Source: Moduliflexus sp964602655 (GTDB taxonomy: Bacteria > Moduliflexota > Moduliflexia > Moduliflexales > Moduliflexaceae). Taken from it: a stretch of DNA of 59,387 bases. Every line of letters begins with the position of its first letter. Position 1 is the first letter of the stretch. The translations under genes and the position numbers were made by a program. Below are positions 1-6,600 of the stretch, in pieces. The stretch is from assembly GCA_964602655.1 (NCBI GenBank), contig CAZRSF010000036.1, positions 1-59,387 of the forward strand, in the 5' to 3' direction. A model generated the notes under the pieces. That model was not told the DNA's origin. It ran no database searches and worked only from the letters and a program-made list of their open reading frames with translations.

Positions 1-1
1 T

Positions 2-634
2 ATGTTCGATTTCTGGATCGGGACGCCGAAGATGACTCTTCCACAGCATACCGCAGTCATTGCCGCGCTCACCTGCTTGAAAGAGCGGGGAATCCGTTTG
101 ACATATATTGAGGGGAATCACGATTATTTTTTGACACGGATGTTTTTACATGCGCCGTTTCATGCCATCGCGCCTGAAGGAATGCAGATTGAGATTGCAG
201 GAAAGCAATGGCATTTTTCGCATGGCGATCTTGTGAACGTTCACGACTGGCAATATCGAAGTTGGCGCCGATTTTCAAGGAACTCCTGTCTTTTTGCGGT
301 ATTCAATGCCATGCCTCAACGTATGATGGCGCGGCTGGCGGAAACAATCGAGCGGCGTTTTCGCGCAACCAATACGCGCCATAAATCCGTCTTTCCCATC
401 GCCGAATGTTCTGAATATGCCGAAACCCTTTGGCATCAAGGCATTGATGTGATCGCGTTAGGGCATTTCCATCAAGAGCGACGCCTTGAAAGGCGCATTG
501 GTGAACGCATGAAAGAACTCTATATTCTTCCGGCCTGGAAAGATTCATACATGTTTCTTCGAATCTCTGTTCAGGGAAATGTTTCAATCGAAAACGAGAG
601 GAGAAATTCGTTTTCAGGCGTAATACTCTCTTGA
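2..634 (+). CDS. LpxH-like metallophosphoesterase (5' partial)
   Basis: C-terminal ~210 residues of a calcineurin-like metallophosphoesterase that runs off the left window edge. Three metal-site motifs of the family are visible: GNHDYF near residue 38, the SHGD block near residue 73, and GHFH near residue 155. The first two motifs of the family (DxH and GD) are absent and should lie upstream of the window, so the ATG at base 2 is unlikely to be the true start. The size, and the order GNHD, HGD, GHxH, fit UDP-2,3-diacylglucosamine hydrolase (LpxH), which cleaves the pyrophosphate to give lipid X in lipid A synthesis at the inner membrane face. A different phosphoesterase of the same superfamily is possible. 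No lipid A neighbour is visible to confirm the role. Confidence 0.75.
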   Translation: MFDFWIGTPKMTLPQHTAVIAALTCLKERGIRLTYIEGNHDYFLTRMFLHAPFHAIAPEGMQIEIAGKQWHFSHGDLVNVHDWQYRSWRRFSRNSCLFAVFNAMPQRMMARLAETIERRFRATNTRHKSVFPIAECSEYAETLWHQGIDVIALGHFHQERRLERRIGERMKELYILPAWKDSYMFLRISVQGNVSIENERRNSFSGVILS

Positions 635-729
635 CATCATCAACCTTTTGCGGTAAGGAGATTCTTGTTTTGCGAGGACGCGATGCGCGAATCAATGATA
701 AAAATGTTCCAGAATTCTTCGGGGGGAAG

Positions 730-757
730 AACCTTCTGCTTTGATACGCAGAAGGTT
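730..757. repeat. Perfect 10-bp inverted repeat between LpxH-like and TerB-like genes
   Basis: Arms 730-739 and 748-757 are perfectly complementary around an 8-nt loop. The hairpin ends 16 bases before the ATG at 774. No T-run follows on either strand, so it is not a classical intrinsic terminator. It could be a weak terminator for the upstream gene, an RNA-stabilising stem or a regulatory structure in the leader of the downstream gene. Confidence 0.55.
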
Positions 758-773
758 GCCATGACAGAGCATT

Positions 774-1313
774 ATGAAAAATGATGATATTATTGATTCT
801 GTCTTGTCTGTATTGGCGTTAGACGGAAGTTTGAATAAATGGGAAATCCAGTTCTTCAATGAATTGTGCCAACGCTTAGCGATCTCGCAGGAGGTTCAAC
901 AAAAGGCCATCTTACGGATCAAACAAGGAAAAGGGCGTATTCATTTGCCCGAAGAGGAGGCTGATAAGAAACGTTTGCTGTACTTTCTTATTCAGGCTGC
1001 TGTGGCAGACGGAAAAATTGGCGACAAAGAGCGAAATGTTTTGAATACGGTCGTCGAAAAATTAGGCATGTCGCTCTCGTATGTCGAAGGGATACTGGAT
1101 CAACGGCTGAAAGAAGTGAAAACAGAACGATACACGATGCGGCAGGAAAAAATGCTTGTCTGCCCGAAATGCAAGTACGAGCAGACATCTTCCTATCGCT
1201 GTGAACGCTGCGGAGTGATCTTCGAGAAATTTAAGCAGGCGCAAGAGCCGACGGATGAAGACATTCTGATGGATATTTTATCATCAAGCAATCGTATTAA
1301 GAAAAAAGATTAA
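774..1313 (+). CDS. TerB-like domain protein with C-terminal zinc ribbon
   Basis: 179 residues. Residues ~1-115 contain two repeats of the type VLALDGSLNKWEI and AAVADGKIGDKE, the acidic-helix pattern of the TerB/DjlA-like co-chaperone fold. Residues 130-146 carry Cys130-x2-Cys133 and Cys143-x2-Cys146 (CPKC...CERC), a probable zinc ribbon, followed by an acidic tail. TerB-like proteins occur with tellurite and stress systems and with many unrelated proteins, so the fold does not give a function. The combination with a C-terminal zinc ribbon suggests a nucleic-acid- or protein-binding adaptor, which is inference. Only a weak Shine-Dalgarno precedes the ATG. No ter gene cluster lies nearby. Confidence 0.6.
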   Translation: MKNDDIIDSVLSVLALDGSLNKWEIQFFNELCQRLAISQEVQQKAILRIKQGKGRIHLPEEEADKKRLLYFLIQAAVADGKIGDKERNVLNTVVEKLGMSLSYVEGILDQRLKEVKTERYTMRQEKMLVCPKCKYEQTSSYRCERCGVIFEKFKQAQEPTDEDILMDILSSSNRIKKKD

Positions 1314-1591
1314 CCCTCTTCATTCACCATTTTTTTTAACTGTTTGCCTGGCTTAAAGAAGGGAACGCTTTTCGTCGGGACGCTGACTTTATCGCCTGTT
1401 TTAGGATTTCGCCCGGTTCGAGAATTTCGCTGCCGCGTTCGAAAGCTTCCAAATCCGCGTAATTCAACTTTGCCGCCCTTGGTTAATGCCTCAATAATAC
1501 TTTGAAACACCGTATTGACAACCATTTCACTCTCTTTTTTCGACAAAGACACCTGTTCGGCGATTTTTTCTACCAGATCCGCTTTTGTCAT
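1310..1591 (-). CDS. HU/IHF-family DNA-binding protein
   Basis: 93 residues. The family signature is present as GFGSF at 46-50 and GRNPKTG at 60-66, the beta-arm that inserts into the minor groove. Length and motif fit HU or IHF subunits, which bend DNA as dimers and compact the nucleoid. The start MTKADL is chosen because GGAGAG lies 5-10 bases upstream and because family members begin M-x-K-x-(D/E)-L; an upstream TTG extension to 1645 has no support. The 3' end overlaps the convergent TerB-like gene by four bases. Sequence alone does not separate HU from IHF alpha or beta. Confidence 0.92.
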   Translation of the reverse strand: MTKADLVEKIAEQVSLSKKESEMVVNTVFQSIIEALTKGGKVELRGFGSFRTRQRNSRTGRNPKTGDKVSVPTKSVPFFKPGKQLKKMVNEEG

Positions 1592-1637
1592 AATAACTCT
1601 CCAGACAATGAATGAGAATATTGTTTTCCAATAATAG

Positions 1638-1720
1638 GTTGACAAAAGTCAACAAACACAACAAATAGTCTATAATATTGTTTTGAGGTTGTCAACTTTA
1701 TATGTCAAGACTTCTATATT
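1638..1720. promoter_or_regulatory. Divergent promoter region of the HU-like and HIT genes
   Basis: The 150-base AT-rich space holds a perfect palindrome GTTGAC-AAAA-GTCAAC (1638-1653) and further GTCAA-containing sites near 1691 and 1704. For the minus-strand HU-like gene, TTGACA (1690-1695) sits 17 bases from TAGACT (1667-1672). For the plus-strand HIT gene, TTGTCA (1689-1694) sits 17 bases from TTCTAT (1712-1717). The repeated GTCAAC half-sites could be operators. Read by eye; no start site is proven. Confidence 0.45.
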
Positions 1721-1743
1721 TGTTTACATAAGGGAAATCATCT

Positions 1744-2088
1744 ATGCAGGATTGCATCTTTTGTCAGATTGCCAATCATGAAATCGCGTCAACGGTTGTC
1801 TTTGAGGATGATGAGGTCATTGCATTCGAAGATATCGACCCTCAAGCTCCGGTACATATTTTATTAGTACCCAAGCGACATATCAATACGTTGATGGAAT
1901 TAAAAGAGAATGAGATGGAAATCCTCCAACATCTGTTTCTCGTCACTCAACAAATTGCCACGTTAAAACAAGTTGAATATAGCGGATTTCGTGTCGTGCT
2001 GAATTGTAATTCTCATGGAGGACAAACAGTTTACCATCTTCATGCGCATCTTTTAGGGGGGAGAAAAATGAATTGGCCGCCAGGATGA
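1744..2088 (+). CDS. HIT-family nucleotide-binding hydrolase (HINT-like)
   Basis: 114 residues, the usual length for HINT/protein kinase C inhibitor-like proteins. The histidine triad HLHAH is at residues 98-102 (HxHxH, followed by hydrophobic residues), with the middle histidine as expected nucleophile. An N-terminal CIFC pair (Cys4, Cys7) matches the zinc-binding cysteines found in many bacterial members. The GGQ-VxHLHAH-LLGGRKM tail is typical of HinT. Family members hydrolyse purine nucleoside phosphoramidates or AMP-lysine adducts in the cytoplasm. AAGGGA precedes the ATG by eight bases. It is divergent from the HU-like gene and shares the promoter region with it. Confidence 0.93.
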   Translation: MQDCIFCQIANHEIASTVVFEDDEVIAFEDIDPQAPVHILLVPKRHINTLMELKENEMEILQHLFLVTQQIATLKQVEYSGFRVVLNCNSHGGQTVYHLHAHLLGGRKMNWPPG

Positions 2089-2153
2089 TAAATTCGTCCA
2101 AACAGGAAACAACTCGTAATAAATCTTCTGTAAGATGGAGGTTATGACAGCTT

Positions 2154-2175
2154 GAAAGGGAACACCGTCCCTTTC
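2154..2175. terminator. Hairpin between convergent HIT and MglA-like genes
   Basis: Arms 2154-2161 and 2168-2175 form a perfect 8-bp stem with a 6-nt loop. A T-rich stretch follows on the plus strand (TTGTCTATAATTTCTTTTT), so it can act as an intrinsic terminator for the HIT gene. It also lies just past the stop of the minus-strand GTPase and may stop both transcripts. Confidence 0.6.
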
Positions 2176-2179
2176 TTGT

Positions 2180-2764
2180 CTATAATTTCTTTTTCACATT
2201 CGCCACAACCAGATTGATCACGGCTTTTAAGGTTTCGAACACTCCTGTGCCTTGAGTCGAGACTGATTCGAAATAGGGGACATTATATTTATTCAATTTT
2301 AATTGAAGATATTGAATCGGCGCAACATTCGGAAGGTCTCGCTTGTTATATTGAATGACCCAGGGGAATTCATCCATCTTATGACCATCTTGACGAAGGT
2401 TGTTTTCTAAATCATTGAGGGTTTCAAGATTGGCTTCCAAACGATCAAACTGAGAATCCGCCACAAAGACAACGCCATCCACTCCATTCAAAATAACTTT
2501 GCGGCTATACGCATAATACACCTGGCCTGGCACAGTGTACAGATTGAATTTCGGTTTTTTTCCTTTAATTTTGCCGACTTCGAGTTGGAGAAAATCAAAA
2601 AAGATGGTTCGATCTTCTTGGGTTTGAAGAGAAACTAATTCCCCTTTCAAATCAGCCGCAACCTTCGAATGAATATAAAGCAAATTGGTGGTTTTTCCGC
2701 TGACACCAGGGCCATAATAGACGATTTTCAAATTGATCTGCTGTAATGCCCAGTTTATATACAT
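2180..2764 (-). CDS. MglA-like Ras-superfamily GTPase
   Basis: 194 residues, the length of Myxococcus MglA-type GTPases. Visible motifs: P-loop GPGVSGKT (18-25), the switch II equivalent TVPGQ (77-81), and NKRD (140-143) for guanine recognition. The N-terminus MYINWALQQINLKIVYYGPG matches the start of MglA proteins, which supports this ATG although the Shine-Dalgarno is weak. MglA sets cell polarity and drives gliding or type IV pilus motility; its GAP/GEF partners are roadblock proteins. A roadblock gene is the immediate upstream neighbour (38 bases), in an operon with a membrane sensor and a DUF4388-like protein. The biological output here is unknown. Confidence 0.92.
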   Translation of the reverse strand: MYINWALQQINLKIVYYGPGVSGKTTNLLYIHSKVAADLKGELVSLQTQEDRTIFFDFLQLEVGKIKGKKPKFNLYTVPGQVYYAYSRKVILNGVDGVVFVADSQFDRLEANLETLNDLENNLRQDGHKMDEFPWVIQYNKRDLPNVAPIQYLQLKLNKYNVPYFESVSTQGTGVFETLKAVINLVVANVKKKL

Positions 2765-2802
2765 AAATACTCACTCACTTTTTCGTTCTGGCGACGGTAT
2801 GA

Positions 2803-3315
2803 TTAATCCCGAAACGCTCCATCCAATTCATCTGCTAATAAGCGGCCAAAATCATCATCAATCATATCTTCCGGAGCCGTTCCCACATTCGATTCCGCTT
2901 CTGCAATCACCGACAGTAACGATTCGACAGCTTTTTTGGTGTACACCCGCACCATGCCTAACGCGACGCTCGCATCAAAAATGATAATAAGGAAAAATTG
3001 ATTTCCAACATTGGTCAGATAGACATTTTTAGTTTCGCCTTCATGAAAGTGGAGTTTGAACCGATCGCCTTCTCCAACAAGTTTTGCAATCTCAGCCGTC
3101 GCGGCAAAATCACCTGCTGCTAACGCTGATAACACCGTCGTATTCATCTCGCCGGTGTCTCCGCGTTCACCAATAATTTGCCCGGACATATCAGCATACA
3201 GGACAGCTTTTGCGCGTGTCTTCGAATAGAGCTCCCCTAAATATTTTTTTACGCCTTCATATTGGGCAGCATTAAAAGTGATTGCTTTGCTCCCATCTAT
3301 TTTTGTTTGTGCCAT
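2803..3315 (-). CDS. Roadblock/LC7-like protein, probable partner of the MglA-like GTPase
   Basis: 170 residues. The central part (~25-130) has the roadblock pattern: a helix, then KAVLYADMSGQIIGERGDTGEMNTTVLSALAAGDFAAT, then a beta strand ending VGNQFFLIIIFD. This matches MglB-like proteins that regulate small GTPases by binding as dimers. Residues ~135-170 form an acidic C-terminal tail (EDMIDDDFGRLLADELDGAF) not needed for the fold. The start is set at MAQTKIDG because TGGAG lies ten bases upstream; the in-frame upstream TTG has no support. The gene sits 38 bases before the GTPase in the same direction. Its GAP or GEF activity is inferred from the family and context. Confidence 0.82.
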   Translation of the reverse strand: MAQTKIDGSKAITFNAAQYEGVKKYLGELYSKTRAKAVLYADMSGQIIGERGDTGEMNTTVLSALAAGDFAATAEIAKLVGEGDRFKLHFHEGETKNVYLTNVGNQFFLIIIFDASVALGMVRVYTKKAVESLLSVIAEAESNVGTAPEDMIDDDFGRLLADELDGAFRD

Positions 3316-3388
3316 AACATCGAATCTCCACAAAACAACTTCCAGGACTTACATCCTCTTGACGTCTGAATACGCCAGAAATTCACAC

Positions 3389-4204
3389 TTATTTTCGCCG
3401 TTTAATCCGGTCAAATGCATCTTTTAAGTTCGCGCCCATCCGGTCTAATGTTTCTTCCAACGTTCCTAATTCATCCTGACTCTGAATTTGCACGGCACCA
3501 ACCAATTCACCAAGACTCATTCGTTCCACCGCCTGCGTAATCGTGGTGACCCGCCGCAGAATTAAATACCAGAAGGCTAAAGTCAAGAGGACTGTCAACA
3601 AAATACTGAGTAAAAGAGCTAAAATCACCAATGGGGTTAAGACTCCCCCGGCATGTTGATCAGCAATGTTCTTCCAGACAGGAGATTCTGCATAATGCTC
3701 CAAAACAATAACACGCATGTGCCCCTGCGCGTTATTCGGCAATTTGACTGGAACAGCGCAATCATGCCACGTATATTTTTGCCCCGTTTGTTTATTGGTC
3801 GAAGGATACGTGATACATGGTTTTTTATCATCATCCATTGGGTTCGCATCAATCAACGACTGCGCAATGAGCTTTTCCTCACTATCTACAATCACCTGTT
3901 TATTTTCGTCAAGAAGAAAAATATAACGGATGCCATAGATACCATACAGAGCTTTATAGCCTTTAACAGAGACTTCCAATTCCTGAGAGTCAATGTTTTT
4001 GTCTATAATCGGCTTCAAATCACTGAGCAGCAGTTCCGCAATAAATAACCCTTTGGTACCTGGGTCTCCATATAAGGCGGCAAATTCGCGCTTCAAAAAT
4101 AATTGCAGCGTAAAATACAGGACAAAGACCATGACTAACAATGCGGCCAATACAACAATGCCGAATTTCCAACGTAGGCTTAAGCTCTTAATCTTCTCTA
4201 ACAT
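3389..4204 (-). CDS. Two-TM membrane sensor with HAMP domain, no output domain
   Basis: 271 residues. A first membrane segment lies at ~15-36 (FGIVVLAALLVMVFVLYFTLQLF). A periplasmic region of ~150 residues follows, with a PDC/Cache-like stretch (GIRYIFLLDENKQVIVDSEEKL). A second membrane segment is at ~188-213, followed by a HAMP domain (RRVTTITQAVERMSLGEL...SQDELGTLEETLDRMGANL) to the end. No kinase, methyl-accepting or cyclase domain follows, so the signal must pass to a separate protein, plausibly the roadblock/GTPase pair encoded next. The ligand is unknown. The CxxxxxWHDC region contains two periplasmic cysteines that might form a disulphide. Confidence 0.75.
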   Translation of the reverse strand: MLEKIKSLSLRWKFGIVVLAALLVMVFVLYFTLQLFLKREFAALYGDPGTKGLFIAELLLSDLKPIIDKNIDSQELEVSVKGYKALYGIYGIRYIFLLDENKQVIVDSEEKLIAQSLIDANPMDDDKKPCITYPSTNKQTGQKYTWHDCAVPVKLPNNAQGHMRVIVLEHYAESPVWKNIADQHAGGVLTPLVILALLLSILLTVLLTLAFWYLILRRVTTITQAVERMSLGELVGAVQIQSQDELGTLEETLDRMGANLKDAFDRIKRRK

Positions 4205-4290
4205 CCAAGCACCTTCACTTTCGACGATGAGTTCGATCAGGTTAGTAATCGGTTCTGTTTAGTGCTCTATAAGACAGACAACGGATAATA

Positions 4291-5388
4291 TCAAGCGTCT
4301 TCAGAAGATTTTTTGCCTCCGAAAGGCCAGAAACGACGTTTTCCTTTAGGTTCTTTCGATTCATCTTCTTTATGTTCCGTCTCTGAGATCGCACGGTCTC
4401 CGAATACTGAGGGCATCTTCATATCTAATTTCAATCGATCAATCACTTGCGTATGATGTTCTTTCACTAACTGAATTTTGAGAAAAATCGCATCCAACAC
4501 ACCACTGTCTTTCTGTCCGAACAACTCCACGGTTTGGGTCATCACGTCAGCTAAACCACTGATAAAATCCTCAAGCGTGGTTTCGCCTTCGAACGTGATT
4601 GTTTTATCTTTGTAGCTGAATTCTCCTGAGAACGGGTCAAGGAAGAGGTATTTATTCGCATTTGTCGCGATCATGCGCTTAAAATCATCCATAAACTTTC
4701 CAGCGCCGAATTTGGTGTCCACAGCCTCTTCAACCGTCGTAAGCGTATCCTGAAACAGACGAAGCACTTCATCAGTCACGGAATTATCTACGACAATGGA
4801 CGACATATCGGACTCATAGACATTAAAAACCGCCCCGACTTCCGTACTGAGTCCAAGAATTTTTTTAAATCCACTGGGGCCGGAAATCATCTCTCCGTCG
4901 CCAGCGCGAAAAACGCTCTCCATCGCGCGGCCATCCTGAAAGTAAATGCATCCATCACCGCTATCGCTATTCAATAACACTTCTACGTATCCTGAATGCT
5001 CTTCTTTTTTCAGCTTCGAAATTAATTTTTCCAGACTGGTCAATTCAGTCGTTAAGTCTTTATATTTGACTTTGCTGTTCAGCACACTGGCCAGAGTTGC
5101 CACCATTTCATCCTGCAATTGAAACACGCTGACCGTTCCATCTTTTTGAGATGCTTTGTTCAAAATGCTTTTAATCGCTCGGTCGCCGATATTCTGGTCA
5201 TTGCCAATCTCTTCGCAGGCATTGATAATCCGTCCGCGGTCAAGAAATAAGGTGCCCCGGTATTCCCAAAAATTCACCTGACAATATCCGGTAAAACTAT
5301 TTTGACGCAGGTCGCTCAGTAATTCGTGAATATTTGTATATGAGGTGCTCAAATCCTCATGAACAACCTTCCCTTTTGGAATGACCAT
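4291..5388 (-). CDS. DUF4388-like (PatA N-terminal-like) regulatory protein
   Basis: 365 residues, first gene of the GTPase cassette. Two similar segments are visible, ~15-110 (LLSDLRQNSFTGYCQVNF...GTLFLDRGRIINACEE) and ~118-205 (LEKLISKLKKEEHSGYVEVLL...GCIYFQDGRAMESVF). Each has the pattern of DUF4388: a helix, a (F/Y)-(S/T)-G strand, then a (F/Y)-x-D/Q-G-(R/K) strand reporting gene-regulatory PatA-like domains. A helical part follows, and a basic/acidic tail (KGKRRFWPFGGKKSSEDA). AAGGAGG stands seven bases before the ATG. DUF4388 proteins accompany roadblock and MglA genes in several lineages. Molecular function is not established. Confidence 0.65.
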   Translation of the reverse strand: MVIPKGKVVHEDLSTSYTNIHELLSDLRQNSFTGYCQVNFWEYRGTLFLDRGRIINACEEIGNDQNIGDRAIKSILNKASQKDGTVSVFQLQDEMVATLASVLNSKVKYKDLTTELTSLEKLISKLKKEEHSGYVEVLLNSDSGDGCIYFQDGRAMESVFRAGDGEMISGPSGFKKILGLSTEVGAVFNVYESDMSSIVVDNSVTDEVLRLFQDTLTTVEEAVDTKFGAGKFMDDFKRMIATNANKYLFLDPFSGEFSYKDKTITFEGETTLEDFISGLADVMTQTVELFGQKDSGVLDAIFLKIQLVKEHHTQVIDRLKLDMKMPSVFGDRAISETEHKEDESKEPKGKRRFWPFGGKKSSEDA

Positions 5389-5487
5389 GAAAAACCTCCT
5401 TAATACGCTCCACTAACGCCGTTTGATACACGATATTTCCGCATGCGCTGGCAAGATGTTTCACAGAATACGTAAATATTCATAATA

Positions 5488-5516
5488 ATTAACCAATCTT
5501 TCAACAGTTGTCAAGA
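5488..5516 (-). promoter_or_regulatory. Candidate promoter of the GTPase cassette
   Basis: On the minus strand a perfect -35 TTGACA (5511-5516) is followed after 17 bases by TAATTA (5488-5493), a poor -10. An overlapping TATTAT lies a few bases further. This would give a leader of roughly 90 bases before the DUF4388-like start. Confidence 0.35.
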
Positions 5517-5614
5517 TAAAAATACGTTCTCCTGCTGCTTACCTCAAAATTTTTACAAAGGGATACGTTTCGCGCTGCTCAAAACGAAGAATGACACATC
5601 AGGAGACGCAGTAG

Positions 5615-6382
5615 CTATAACACTTGTAAATTGCGCGTTTTATTCCGCGCATGAAGAATCTTTCGGTAGTCTAAACTGGAGGGGTGAATTTGGATCGTTT
5701 CGCACATCTCGTATAGCCGAGAACGCAAGCGTTCGCCGATACGCACGTCTAACGTCTCTTCTTTGCCTTGATTCGGCAAACGCGACGTATCGAGCAATTC
5801 TTCATCCATCCAATTCGTGGTGATCAGCGTACTTAATTTTTCATTATACCGACAATTTAAAATATAGGAAAGAATATCCTCTAACCAGGGCGTCATTTTT
5901 TTTGCGCCCAATTCATCAAGCAAAAGCACCTCTGTTTTCAGTACCGGATGCAAGACACTCATTTCCGAAAATTCAGCATCCTTCGAATAGGAACTTTGCA
6001 GCGTCTTGAGGAGTTCGCGAAAATCGTAAAACAGGCATCCGACCTTTTTTTCTTGCATTAAAAATTTAATCGCGGCAATAGCCAGGTGCGTTTTTCCGCT
6101 TCCGGGCGGCCCCATCAGCAGGAAGCCAGTTGTCGTCACAGCCGGATATGAGCGAACAAAACAATCTACCGTCTGTTTCGCGGCGCGCTGTGAATCTGTG
6201 CACATCGGCAATAAAAAATTCTCGAACGAACACTCTTCATAGCGTTTGGGAATGCGCGCCTGCTGAATTACGGTCACTTTCTCACGGTCTTTGACGCACG
6301 AACAGCGTTCTGCGACAACAATGCCGTCCAGCTCTTTTAACATCCATCCCGTGCCTCGACAAATCCCGCAGACATCTGCCAT
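5615..6382 (-). CDS. DnaC/IstB-like AAA+ ATPase (helicase-loader type)
   Basis: 255 residues. The N-terminal ~30 residues hold four cysteines, CGIC at 5-8 and CSC at 27-29, a likely zinc-binding knuckle. The AAA+ core shows Walker A GPPGSGKT (91-98), Walker B LLLDELG (153-159), sensor I region LITTN and an arginine-rich segment GERLRSRL. This layout is typical of DnaC/DnaI replicative helicase loaders and of the related IstB transposition ATPase. No transposase or IS end is seen next to it, which favours a loader. It runs in the same direction as the downstream GTPase cassette but ~226 bases apart, so is probably a separate unit. Confidence 0.8.
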   Translation of the reverse strand: MADVCGICRGTGWMLKELDGIVVAERCSCVKDREKVTVIQQARIPKRYEECSFENFLLPMCTDSQRAAKQTVDCFVRSYPAVTTTGFLLMGPPGSGKTHLAIAAIKFLMQEKKVGCLFYDFRELLKTLQSSYSKDAEFSEMSVLHPVLKTEVLLLDELGAKKMTPWLEDILSYILNCRYNEKLSTLITTNWMDEELLDTSRLPNQGKEETLDVRIGERLRSRLYEMCETIQIHPSSLDYRKILHARNKTRNLQVL

Positions 6383-6547
6383 CAGGTCGTTTCACACCTC
6401 ATCAAGTCTATCATTCGCCGATTGGAGCAGCATCAAAAACGTAACTCTCCCCAACAGCGAAGAAAAAGGAGGGACTGTCAAGGAAAAATATACGTAAAAC
6501 CAAGAAATCTCTCCAACCTCCGTGAAGACAAGGTTTCGCTGCGAGCA

Positions 6548-6584
6548 TAAAAAAACGCCAACAGCCTGAAAGACTGTTGGCGTT
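6548..6584 (-). terminator. Intrinsic terminator of the giant surface protein gene
   Basis: Arms 6554-6564 and 6574-6584 form an 11-bp perfect stem with a 9-nt loop. An A-run at 6549-6555 on the plus strand becomes the U-tract on the minus-strand transcript. It lies 17 bases past the stop codon of the giant gene. Confidence 0.9.
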
Positions 6585-6600
6585 CACTGCTCGACATACG

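Noticed and set aside
5615..6382. IstB-like ATPase as part of an IS21-type element
   Set aside because: No IstA transposase, terminal inverted repeats or target duplication is visible nearby; the zinc-knuckle N-terminus fits a DnaC/DnaI-type loader better.
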